Shown here one piece after another: positions 56,218 to 64,000 of a stretch of 64,000 nt of DNA. The position numbers were made by a program, and so were the translations under genes. The notes beneath the pieces are model-generated. The model was not told the origin of the DNA and searched no databases. It saw nothing but the letters and a program-made list of their open reading frames with translations. Source of the DNA: Pyruvatibacter mobilis (GTDB lineage Bacteria > Pseudomonadota > Alphaproteobacteria > CGMCC-115125); NCBI RefSeq assembly GCF_012848855.1, contig NZ_CP051630.1, positions 2,893,501 through 2,957,500 on the forward strand, written 5' to 3'. Each line of letters starts with the position of its first letter. Within the stretch, counting starts at the first letter, position 1.

Positions 56218-57479
56218 CGGGCCGACAGATCTTCTTCCGGATAGGCGGAGATCTGGTGGATTGCGAGGTCGGCACCGCGGGCTTCGTCCTCTTCGGTGAG
56301 GCGGATGCCCATCACCGCGTTGAGCAGCAAATAGACCGCGTAGCCGACGATGAGCGCATAGGCGGCGCCCAGGGCCGTGCCGACGAGCTGGGCGCCGAAG
56401 GTGACACCGCCAAGGCCGCCGAGGGCCTCGAGCCCGAAGATGCCGCAGGCGATGCCGCCCCAGGCGCCGCACAGGCCGTGCAGCGGCCAGACACCCAGCA
56501 CGTCGTCGATCTTCCAGCGGTTCTGGGCCAGCTGGAAGGTGATGACGAAGAGAGCGCCTGCGACACCGCCGGTGACCAGCGAGCCGATGGGATGCATGAC
56601 GTCTGATCCGGCGCAGACAGCGACGAGACCGGCCAGCGCACCGTTATGCACGAAGCCCGGGTCATTGCGGCCGGCGATTAGGGCCGCCACGACGCCGCCG
56701 ACCATGGCCATCAGCGAGTTGAGGGCGACAAGCCCGGACACGCCTTCGAGCGAGCCCGCGGTCATGACATTGAAGCCGAACCAGCCGATGCACAGCATCC
56801 AGGAGCCCATGGCGAGCCAGGGAATGTTGGACGGCGGAATGCCCTGTGCGTTGGGGTGGCCCGGGCGGTAGCGGCCGATGCGCGGCCCAAGCACCAGAAT
56901 GGCGCCCAGGGCGATCCAGCCGCCGACCGCATGCACCACGACGGAGCCCGCGAAGTCGTGGAAGGGGGCGCCGAGATTGTTTTCAAAGAAGGCCTGGAGA
57001 CCATAATTGCCGCCCCAGATCAGACCTTCGAAGAAGGGGTAAAGGAGGCCGACGATGATGGCGGTGGCCATGGCCTGCGGCCAGAATTTGGCGCGCTCGG
57101 CGATGCCGCCGGAGATGATCGCCGGGATGGCGGCGGCGAAGGTCGCCAGGAAGAAGAACTTCACAAGGTCGAGGCCGGAGGCTGCGAAGGCGACACCGTC
57201 CGGACCCGGCGCATTGCCGGACAGCACGGCGGCGGAGAAGAAGAAAGTGGTGCCATAGGCGACGGCGAAGCCGACGAAGAAGTAGGCGATGGTGGAGATG
57301 GAGAAATCCACCAGGATCTTCACCAGGGCGTTCACCTGGTTCTTGCGGCGCACGGTGCCGACTTCGAGGAATGCGAAGCCGCCATGCATGGCGAACACGA
57401 GGATGGCGCCAATCAGCACAAAGAATACGTCTGCGCCGGTCATCACCGTGGACACGGTGGCCGGATCAAGGTCTCCCAT
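56214..57479 (-). CDS. amtB: Ammonium transporter, Amt family (first copy)
   Basis: The 421-residue protein has about eleven transmembrane helices and the pore histidines in FAGSVVVHAVGGW and WPLHGLCGAWGG. It conducts ammonia/ammonium across the inner membrane. It lacks a signal peptide, unlike the second copy, and is only moderately similar to it. ATG 57479 (MGDLDPATV) is chosen over GTG 57569. Downstream of amtB2 and glnK on the same strand but separated by a terminator, so probably an independent transcript. Confidence 0.92.
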   Translation of the reverse strand: MGDLDPATVSTVMTGADVFFVLIGAILVFAMHGGFAFLEVGTVRRKNQVNALVKILVDFSISTIAYFFVGFAVAYGTTFFFSAAVLSGNAPGPDGVAFAASGLDLVKFFFLATFAAAIPAIISGGIAERAKFWPQAMATAIIVGLLYPFFEGLIWGGNYGLQAFFENNLGAPFHDFAGSVVVHAVGGWIALGAILVLGPRIGRYRPGHPNAQGIPPSNIPWLAMGSWMLCIGWFGFNVMTAGSLEGVSGLVALNSLMAMVGGVVAALIAGRNDPGFVHNGALAGLVAVCAGSDVMHPIGSLVTGGVAGALFVITFQLAQNRWKIDDVLGVWPLHGLCGAWGGIACGIFGLEALGGLGGVTFGAQLVGTALGAAYALIVGYAVYLLLNAVMGIRLTEEDEARGADLAIHQISAYPEEDLSAR

Positions 57480-57614
57480 GGGTCTTTCCCCTCCAGGCGG
57501 GTGCTGCCATACGGGCCTTGGATGGCCGGTTTTGCGGCAGGTCGTGGGTGTTGAAGATGGCTTGCGCACTCAAGTGCTGTGCCAGCCCAAATGACAGGCA
57601 GCGAAAGCCTAGGG

Positions 57615-57629
57615 CTAACAACAGGTTAA
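57615..57629. promoter_or_regulatory. Near-match to a CtrA site (CTAA-N7-TTAAC)
   Basis: One base departs from TTAA-N7-TTAA in the left half-site. It lies about 136 bp before the first amtB start, in the amtB1-amtB2 gap. Weak evidence on its own. Confidence 0.35.
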
Positions 57630-57724
57630 CGCCAGAGCGCCCATGCGGGCGGCAGGCTGCCCAATGGCTGTGCGCCTATTTTTGAGGCAGCAAATCTAGG
57701 CAGAGCGCCTGTTCCTTAGGCAAT

Positions 57725-57758
57725 AAAAAAAGGGCCCGGCGGTGATCCGCCAGGCCCT
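57725..57758 (-). terminator. Rho-independent terminator of the glnK-amtB2 transcript
   Basis: In the minus direction AGGGCC-T-GGCGG pairs with CCGCC-G-GGCCCT around ATCA, followed by seven T. It lies 113 bp after the amtB2 stop at 57871. A second hairpin CACCGGGC/GCCCGGTG (57835-57862) lies closer to the stop. No gene is present in 57480-57870. Confidence 0.85.
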
Positions 57759-57870
57759 GAAGGTGGGAGGTTGCCCGTTCACGCGGCCGTCCAAGGGAGA
57801 CAGGCCAGAAGCGGGCGAGGGAAAACAACAGGAGCACCGGGCGGCCCGAAGGCTGCCCGGTGCGAGAGCG

Positions 57871-59205
57871 TTAGATGGTCTGAGACCCGCGGCCGAATTC
57901 CGGGTAGGCCTCGAGGCCAAGCTCGGCGCGGTCGAGACCGTCGAACTCTTCCTCGGAGGTGGCCCGGATGCCGATGGTGAAGCGGAGCACCAGCCAGAAG
58001 ACCAGGCTTGCCACCACCACGAAGGCGCCGATGGAGGCCACACCGATGAACTGGGTCACGAAGTTCGTGTCCGTGTTCGTCAGCGGCACGGCCATGGTGC
58101 CCCAGATACCGGCCAGCAGGTGGACCGGGATGGCGCCGACCACATCATCGATGTGCAGGCGATCAAGGAGCGGCACCGTGAAGACCACGATCACGCCGCC
58201 GATGCCGCCGATGATGGCAGCCATGGCGAAGGTCGGGGCCAGCGGTTCGGCGGTGATGGACACCAGACCGGCCAGGGCACCGTTCAGCGCCATGGTCAGG
58301 TCAACCTTCTTGTAGACGACCTGGGTAAGGATCATCGCCACAACACAGCCTGCAGCAGCGGCGATGTTGGTGTTGGCGAAGATGCGGCTCACGTCAGAGG
58401 CGTCACCCAGCGTGCCGAGGGCAAGCTGCGAACCGCCGTTGAAGCCGAACCAGCCGAGCCACAGGATGAAAGTACCCAGCGTGGCGAGCGGCAGGGACGA
58501 ACCCGGGATCGCGTTGATCTGGCCGTCCGGACCGTACTTGCCGGTGCGGGCGCCGAGGATGATGGCACCAACCAGAGCGGCCCAGCCGCCGGTGGAGTGC
58601 ACGAGGGTGGAACCCGCGAAGTCCGAGAAACCCATCTCGGAGAGCCAGCCACCGCCCCACTGCCAGGACGCCTGGATCGGGTAGATGAAGCCGGTAAGGA
58701 TCGCCACGAAGATCAGGAACGGCCACAGCTTGATGCGCTCGGCAACCGTACCGGACACGATGGACGCGGTGGTTGCGCAGAACACCATCTGGAAGAACCA
58801 GTCGGACGTGCCTGCTGCGTAGGTGAGATCCTCGGCATCGTGAGCCGGGTGCGAGAACCATGTGAAGGAGCCGAGATAGCCACCGTCGACGCCGTCATAC
58901 ATGAGGTTGTAGCCCACCAGCCAGTACATCAGACCGGCAATGGAGAAGAGGGCAATGTTCTTAGTGCACTGCATGGCCACGTTCTTGGAGCGGACGAGAC
59001 CCGCTTCCAGCATGGCGAAACCGGCCGCCATCCACATGACCAGGAAGCCGCCGATCAGGAACAGCAGCGTGTTGAATACGAAATAGGCTTCTTCCGGCGA
59101 GGTCGACGGCGGAGCCTCTTCCTGCGCGAGTGCCGGGTCCACCAGCATCACGCCTGTCAGGGCTGCCGCAACGGCGATGCCCCAGTATTTCTTCAGGTTG
59201 TCCAT
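57871..59205 (-). CDS. amtB: Ammonium transporter, Amt family (second copy, glnK-linked)
   Basis: The 444-residue Amt protein has a cleavable signal peptide (to about Ala27 in PALAQ), eleven helices, and the conserved pore histidines in FAGSTLVHSTGGW and VHLLAGIWGT. It lies 28 bp downstream of glnK in the classic glnK-amtB pair; uridylylation-controlled GlnK should block its cytoplasmic face when ammonium is plentiful. Longer than the first copy and probably the main transporter. Confidence 0.95.
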   Translation of the reverse strand: MDNLKKYWGIAVAAALTGVMLVDPALAQEEAPPSTSPEEAYFVFNTLLFLIGGFLVMWMAAGFAMLEAGLVRSKNVAMQCTKNIALFSIAGLMYWLVGYNLMYDGVDGGYLGSFTWFSHPAHDAEDLTYAAGTSDWFFQMVFCATTASIVSGTVAERIKLWPFLIFVAILTGFIYPIQASWQWGGGWLSEMGFSDFAGSTLVHSTGGWAALVGAIILGARTGKYGPDGQINAIPGSSLPLATLGTFILWLGWFGFNGGSQLALGTLGDASDVSRIFANTNIAAAAGCVVAMILTQVVYKKVDLTMALNGALAGLVSITAEPLAPTFAMAAIIGGIGGVIVVFTVPLLDRLHIDDVVGAIPVHLLAGIWGTMAVPLTNTDTNFVTQFIGVASIGAFVVVASLVFWLVLRFTIGIRATSEEEFDGLDRAELGLEAYPEFGRGSQTI

Positions 59206-59233
59206 TCAGATTTCTCCTCTCACACGAAATCTT

Positions 59234-59755
<522 letters not shown>

Positions 59756-59794
59756 AAAGAGCGGCAGATGATGCCTGTTTATGCACATTATTTG

Positions 59795-59822
59795 GGCATT
59801 GATGCTTCAATGCCTATTTTTT
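59795..59822 (+). promoter_or_regulatory. Hairpin plus T run upstream of the PQQ dehydrogenase gene
   Basis: Perfect arms GGCATTGA (59795-59802) and TCAATGCC (59807-59814) around TGCT, followed by TATTTTTT. It resembles an intrinsic terminator, but no plus-strand gene lies before it. It could be an attenuator or the end of a small RNA, or an operator. An ATGCCT-(5-8)-TATGC repeat occurs before and after the hairpin. Confidence 0.45.
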
Positions 59823-59990
59823 ATGCGTACTGGCTAGACTGCGGTCTGCTTCAGCTTTTCCCGGCCTAATCATCGCGCTAGGTTTCGTCTTGATTTCCTA
59901 GAAAAGCGCCGCCGGGCCGCCGGTGGCGACGCCAAACGGCAGGCCCGGGCAACGGGACCGCCGCAAGAAAACCCCAGGGAGGGGAAACGA

Positions 59991-62297
59991 ATGAGTTACT
60001 GGAAGGGCCCGGGGTCGGTGACCCCAGCCATGGCCGGTCTTGCCATTGGCGCGGTCTTCATCGTGTCAGCACTTGCGCTGGGTCCCGGCGGGTCGACGGG
60101 GACAGCGCCCGCGCCGGCCGAGATGGATCAGACGGCTGACACACCCGCTTCCGAAGAGGCCGGGGCCCAAGAGGCTGGGGCCGACGCAGCCGCCGCTGCT
60201 GCTGTTCCCTCAATTGAGGAGGCAACACAGATCACCAAGGCGCGGATCGTTGCCGCCGATAGCGAGCCACAGAACTGGCTGTCGCACGGCCGCACCTACT
60301 CCGAGCAGCGCTACTCGCCGCTCACCCAGGTCAATGCGGACAATGTGGATGAGCTGGGGCTCGCATGGTCCTACGAGATGTATACGACGCGTGGTCTTGA
60401 GGCCTCGCCGATCGTCGTGGACGGCTACATGTTCGTGACCGGCAATTGGGGCGTGACCCATGCGATTGACGCGCGCACCGGCGAAGAGCTGTGGATGTTC
60501 GACCCGAAAGTGCCGGGCGAGTGGGGCCGCTATGGCTGCTGTGACGTGGTCAACCGCGGCGTGGCCGTGTGGGAAGGCAAGGTCTATGTGGCCTCCTTCG
60601 ACGGCCGCCTGCATGCGCTGGACGCCAAGACAGGCACGCCGATCTGGCAGGTGGACACGGTCAACAACACGCCGCCCTACACGATCACCGGCGCACCGCG
60701 CGTGATCAACGGCAAGGTCATTATCGGCAATGGCGGCGCGGAGCTGGGCGTGCGCGGCTACTTCACTGCCTATGACGCCAATACCGGCGAAGAGCTGTGG
60801 CGCTTCTACACGGTGCCGGGCAACCCGGACGAGCCGGTTGAGAACCCGCACCTGGAAGCCGCGATGGACACCTGGTCGATGGGCGAAGGCTATGACGGCC
60901 CGCCGTGGTGGGAAGTCGGCGGCGGCGGCACGACCTGGGATTCCATGGTCTATGACGCCGAACTCAACACGCTTTATGTGGGCGTCGGCAACGGCTCGCC
61001 CTGGGCGCGCTATGTGCGCTCGCCGGGCGGCGGTGACAATCTCTACCTGTCGTCGATCCTGGCTGTGAACCCGGATACGGGTGAGCTCAAGTGGCATTAC
61101 CAGACCACGCCGGGCGACACATGGGACTACACGGCCACGCAGCACATCATTCTCGCCGACATGGAAATCGACGGCGATATGCGCAAGGTGGCGATGCAGG
61201 CCCCGAAGAACGGGTTCTTCTATGTGCTGGACCGGGTGACGGGCGAACTCATCTCCGCGGAGAAGTATACGCTGGTGACCTGGGCATCCCATGTGGACAT
61301 GGAAACGGGCCGTCCGGTGGAAACGCCTGAATCCAACTACAAGGACCAGACGCAGGTCGTGTTGCCGGGCGCCATCGGCGGGCACAACTGGCACCCGATG
61401 GCCTACAACCCGGACACGGGCCTTGTGTACATCCCCGCCATGGAGACCTTCGGCATCTACGCGGACGCGTATGAGAGCTATGAGATCCAGGAGCGGTGGT
61501 GGAACACCGGCATGAAGTGGGATGCCTATTACGACGAGATCATCCGGACGCTCGAGGCGGAAGGTGACCTGCCGTATAACCGCGGCGTGCTGAAAGCCTG
61601 GGACCCGGTGAAGCAGAAGGAAGCCTGGGCGGTGGTCCATACGGATCACTGGAACGGCGGCGTGCTGACCACGGCGGGCAATCTCGTGTTCCAGGGCACG
61701 GGCGACGGCAAGTTCCGCGCCTATCGCGCTGACAATGGCGAGCAGCTGCTGGAGATCGAAACCAAGACCGGCATCATTGCGCCGCCCATCACCTATGCGG
61801 TGGATGGGGAGCAATTTGTGGCGGTGCTGCTGGGCTGGGGTGGCGCGGCCATCACGGCCGGTGACGCCCGCACGGCGTCGGCGGCGCGTTATGGCAATGA
61901 GGGCCGTCTGCTGGTTTTCAAGCTTGGCGGCGAGGCGGAGTACCCGGAAGTGATCGAGAAGAATCTCGACATTCCCGAGCCGCCGACCGATGTGCAGCTC
62001 TCGGCCATGGAGATCCGCAAGGGCGGCCAGCTGTTTATGGGCACCTGCGCCCTGTGCCACGGCGCGCTCGCCGTGTCGCCGGGTGTGGCACCGGATCTGC
62101 GCTACATGTCCGAAGGCGTGCATGCCAATTTCAAGGACATCGTCGCCAACGGCATTCTTGCCCATTCGGGCATGGCCAAGTTCTCGGACCTGCACACGGA
62201 CGAAGAGTTTGACCTGATGTATGGCTACATCGTTGCCCGGGCCCGCGAGGACCGGAAGGCAGCGCTGGCCGCACAGGAAGGCCAGAACGGCGGATAA
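59991..62297 (+). CDS. PQQ-dependent quinohaemoprotein alcohol dehydrogenase
   Basis: The 768-residue protein has an N-terminal membrane/signal segment (about residues 13-30), an eight-bladed beta-propeller with tryptophan-docking motifs, adjacent Cys183-Cys184 (GCCDVVNRG) typical of the PQQ site, and catalytic Asp379 in WDYT. A C-terminal cytochrome c domain has C686-x-x-C689-H690 (CALCH). It would oxidise alcohols in the periplasm and pass electrons to a cytochrome. The residue two after the catalytic Asp is Thr, not Asp, so calcium rather than a lanthanide is expected. Substrate unknown; no PQQ biosynthesis genes here. Confidence 0.92.
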   Translation: MSYWKGPGSVTPAMAGLAIGAVFIVSALALGPGGSTGTAPAPAEMDQTADTPASEEAGAQEAGADAAAAAAVPSIEEATQITKARIVAADSEPQNWLSHGRTYSEQRYSPLTQVNADNVDELGLAWSYEMYTTRGLEASPIVVDGYMFVTGNWGVTHAIDARTGEELWMFDPKVPGEWGRYGCCDVVNRGVAVWEGKVYVASFDGRLHALDAKTGTPIWQVDTVNNTPPYTITGAPRVINGKVIIGNGGAELGVRGYFTAYDANTGEELWRFYTVPGNPDEPVENPHLEAAMDTWSMGEGYDGPPWWEVGGGGTTWDSMVYDAELNTLYVGVGNGSPWARYVRSPGGGDNLYLSSILAVNPDTGELKWHYQTTPGDTWDYTATQHIILADMEIDGDMRKVAMQAPKNGFFYVLDRVTGELISAEKYTLVTWASHVDMETGRPVETPESNYKDQTQVVLPGAIGGHNWHPMAYNPDTGLVYIPAMETFGIYADAYESYEIQERWWNTGMKWDAYYDEIIRTLEAEGDLPYNRGVLKAWDPVKQKEAWAVVHTDHWNGGVLTTAGNLVFQGTGDGKFRAYRADNGEQLLEIETKTGIIAPPITYAVDGEQFVAVLLGWGGAAITAGDARTASAARYGNEGRLLVFKLGGEAEYPEVIEKNLDIPEPPTDVQLSAMEIRKGGQLFMGTCALCHGALAVSPGVAPDLRYMSEGVHANFKDIVANGILAHSGMAKFSDLHTDEEFDLMYGYIVARAREDRKAALAAQEGQNGG

Positions 62298-62320
62298 TCG
62301 TCCATTCACGGAAAAAGAAG

Positions 62321-62350
62321 CGGGCGCCGGAGCAATCCGGCGCCCGTTTT
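62321..62350. terminator. Bidirectional terminator between the dehydrogenase and amidase genes
   Basis: Perfect 11-bp stem CGGGCGCCGGA/TCCGGCGCCCG around GCAA, followed by TTTT on the plus strand and preceded by an A-rich tract that gives CTTCTTTTTC for the minus strand. It lies between convergent stop codons. Confidence 0.95.
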
Positions 62351-62354
62351 CGTT

Positions 62355-63713
62355 TCAGGACAGGACTGCCTCGACGGCCCGGGCCAGCTGCAGCAGGCGG
62401 GCATCGTGGCCCTTCGGGGCCATCAGCATGAGGCCGACCGGCAGGCCTGCCCTGCTGGTGCCGCAGGGCAGGGTGATGGCGCACAGATCAAGCTGGTTGC
62501 CGAGGGTGGTGTTGCGCAGGGCAAGCCGGTTGGCACGGTCATAGGCGGGGCCGCCGTCGGCGAGGGCGTCAATTGGCGGCGGGTCGATGGGGATGGCGGG
62601 CAGGGCAACGGCATCAAAGCCGGCCATGGCCTCGATGAACTCCCCGCGGATGATTTTCCGTTCACGGACGAGTGTCCAGGCCTCCGCTGCGGTGGGTGCC
62701 GCCCCGCCCTCAAAGCGCTTGCGTACCGGCGGGTACATGAGCTCGCCCCTGGCGGTTATCTTCTCCTGCCAGATGGACCATGCCTCGACGGCGGGCAGGG
62801 ACAGGCCGCGCTCCCAGGTGAGGGCGTTCATGCGCGCAAGGGCCGGCAGGTCTGCGTGGGTAATTTCGGCGCCTGCACGGGCGATGGCGGCAAGGGCCGC
62901 CTGCACGGTTTCGGCAATGCCGGGGTCGCACTCATCGAAGACGATCGCGTCGGGAACGAGGAGCCTGCTGTCCGACAGTCGCAGCTGAGATGCCAGCGGA
63001 TCTGCGTGGCCTGTGAGGAGGCTCCAGATGGCGGCAGCATCGGCGACGCTGCGGGTCAGCGGGCCGATGGTATCGAGGCTCGGGCACAGGGGGACAACGC
63101 CGTCGAGGGGTGTTGTGCCATGGCTCGGTTTGAAGCCGACGACGCCGTTCCATGCCGCGGGAATGCGGACGGAGCCGCCGGTATCGGTCCCCATCGCCGC
63201 AGCGCACATGCCGCGGGCGAGGCTTGCGCCTGCGCCGGATGACGAGCCGCCGGGTACGCGCGCGGTCGCCCTATCATGCGGGTTGGCCGGGGTGCCGAGC
63301 ACCGGATTGATGCCGAGGCCCGAAAAGGCCAGTTCGGTCATCGCGGTCTTGCCCAGGCAGACCGTGCCGCCGGCCCCCAGCCGCCGCAGGGCCAGGGCAT
63401 CGCGGGTCGGTGTGCGGCCCGCCAGCATGGCGGAGCCGGCGCGGCACTCATCACCGGCGCTGTCGAACAGGTCCTTCCATGAGAGCGGAACCCCATCAAG
63501 GGGCGAGCGGGGCAGCCCGCGTGTGGCGCGGTCATGGGCAGCGGCCGCTTCGGCGCGGGCGCGGGCGAAGGTGCGCACATAGAAGACATGCGCGTCCGGG
63601 TCGCCGGCCTCGATTTCGGCAATGAAGGCTTCGGTGGCATCGCGCGCGTCGGTCCTGCCTGAGGCGATGGCGCGGGCAAGGTCGAGGGCGGATAGGGGGA
63701 TGGGGTCACTCAT
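62355..63713 (-). CDS. Amidase signature family hydrolase
   Basis: The 452-residue enzyme carries the amidase-signature catalytic triad: Lys80 (SWKDLFD), the cis-Ser near residue 157 (GGSSSG) and nucleophile Ser181 (GTDTGGSVRIPA). It hydrolyses amides or ureides; with no adjacent aminoacyl-tRNA amidotransferase genes and a length below GatA, a catabolic amidase is more likely than GatA. The substrate is unknown. It is divergent from the UbiH-family gene. Confidence 0.9.
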   Translation of the reverse strand: MSDPIPLSALDLARAIASGRTDARDATEAFIAEIEAGDPDAHVFYVRTFARARAEAAAAHDRATRGLPRSPLDGVPLSWKDLFDSAGDECRAGSAMLAGRTPTRDALALRRLGAGGTVCLGKTAMTELAFSGLGINPVLGTPANPHDRATARVPGGSSSGAGASLARGMCAAAMGTDTGGSVRIPAAWNGVVGFKPSHGTTPLDGVVPLCPSLDTIGPLTRSVADAAAIWSLLTGHADPLASQLRLSDSRLLVPDAIVFDECDPGIAETVQAALAAIARAGAEITHADLPALARMNALTWERGLSLPAVEAWSIWQEKITARGELMYPPVRKRFEGGAAPTAAEAWTLVRERKIIRGEFIEAMAGFDAVALPAIPIDPPPIDALADGGPAYDRANRLALRNTTLGNQLDLCAITLPCGTSRAGLPVGLMLMAPKGHDARLLQLARAVEAVLS

Positions 63714-63814
63714 GGCGCGCAGCCTAGGGGCTGGCGGGACATTTCGCCACGGGATTGCGCGCCGCCGGTGCTTTGGGCTTGCCGGATGCGGGTCTCTCCG
63801 CCACCTTTCCCCCC

Positions 63815-64000
63815 ATGAGCAGGCTTGATGCAGATGTGGTGATCGCCGGGGGCGGTCTTGTGGGGCTTACGGCGGCGCTGGCGCTGGCCAGCGGTGCGGC
63901 GGGGACACCGTTCAAGGTGATCGTCGTCGACGCGCTGGACCCGGCGAAGGTCGTGGGTGTCGCCTATGACGGGCGCAACTCGTCGATTGCCTATGCGTCC
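63815..64000 (+). CDS. UbiH/Coq6-family FAD-dependent hydroxylase, 5' part only
   Basis: Only the first 62 residues are in the window. The FAD-binding N-terminus DVVIAGGGLVGLTAALALA and the later DGRNSSIAYAS segment fit the UbiH/UbiF/VisC/COQ6 ubiquinone hydroxylases. It starts 101 bp from the divergent amidase. The exact hydroxylation step cannot be told from this part. Confidence 0.8.
   Translation, partial: MSRLDADVVIAGGGLVGLTAALALASGAAGTPFKVIVVDALDPAKVVGVAYDGRNSSIAYAS

Noticed and set aside
60210-62309. A 699-codon minus-strand open frame opposite the PQQ dehydrogenase
   Set aside because: Antisense shadow of a well-supported gene; composition (Arg/His-rich) is typical of such shadows.

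Overview
The window is a gene-dense, high-G+C (about 65% by eye) stretch of an alphaproteobacterial chromosome covering the origin and partition neighbourhood. The signs are a PPSR-family gene (the RP001/DUF299 type) next to hemE, an mnmE-mnmG-rsmG-parA-parB run with two perfect parS sites, CtrA-type TTAA-N7-TTAA boxes, local clusters of GANTC (the CcrM methylation motif), and alphaproteobacterial markers such as a Tim44-like protein, an HslV with a propeptide, a DUF3576 lipoprotein and SecB beside DnaQ/CoaE/AroE/Maf. I read it as an aquatic, Hyphomicrobiales- or Parvibaculum-like lineage, but the exact taxon is inference. No rRNA, tRNA, CRISPR array, transposase or integrase was seen.

Layout. 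1-1.9 kb: an EI24-type membrane protein (cut by the window edge) and a PfkB sugar/nucleoside kinase. 1.9-8.3 kb: the histidine genes hisB-hisH-hisA-hisF-hisE plus hinT on the minus strand, interrupted twice, by an A+T-rich opposite-strand DUF3800 gene between hisA and hisF and by a CYTH-CHAD phosphatase gene between hisF and hisE. 8.4-14 kb: a PPOX flavoprotein, the HslVU protease, Smr, MltA and Tim44-like genes. 14.1-19.1 kb: fxsA and secB, then dnaQ, coaE, aroE, maf and ppsR in the opposite direction. 19.1-19.7 kb: a roughly 560-bp gene-free region with a CtrA box and several DnaA-box-like sites, the best candidate for oriC by synteny with Caulobacter and Rickettsia.

19.7-24 kb: hemE-hemH-hemJ (haem synthesis) and rho. 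24-29.9 kb: two tandem PAS_5-type genes, a quinone oxidoreductase, a dienelactone hydrolase, a DUF255 thioredoxin-fold protein and a small conserved protein. 29.9-36 kb: mnmE, then a control region (CtrA box, parS, DnaA box), mnmG, a second DnaA box plus parS, then rsmG, parA and parB. 36-43 kb (mostly minus strand): holA, lptE, leuS, a DUF3576 lipoprotein, then a porin on the plus strand. 43-50.4 kb: a ThiE-like gene and yggS with overlapping divergent start codons, an L,D-transpeptidase, an orphan OmpR-type response regulator, small membrane proteins, two hotdog thioesterases, a cNMP-fold protein and xthA.

50.4-51 kb: a structured non-coding stretch. 51-59.6 kb: lolA, ftsK with an upstream aminotransferase, two ammonium transporter genes and glnK. 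60-64 kb: a secreted PQQ/haem-c alcohol dehydrogenase, an amidase and the start of a UbiH-family hydroxylase.

How the parts connect. Origin (19.2-19.7 kb), parS sites and ParAB fit one replication-segregation module. CtrA-type boxes lie at the putative origin, before mnmG-rsmG-parA, and before the aminotransferase-ftsK pair, so initiation, segregation and terminal DNA translocation may share cell-cycle control (inference). No wholly new system can be proved from sequence alone; the arrangement of DnaA, CtrA and parS sites and the broken his operon deserve the closest look.
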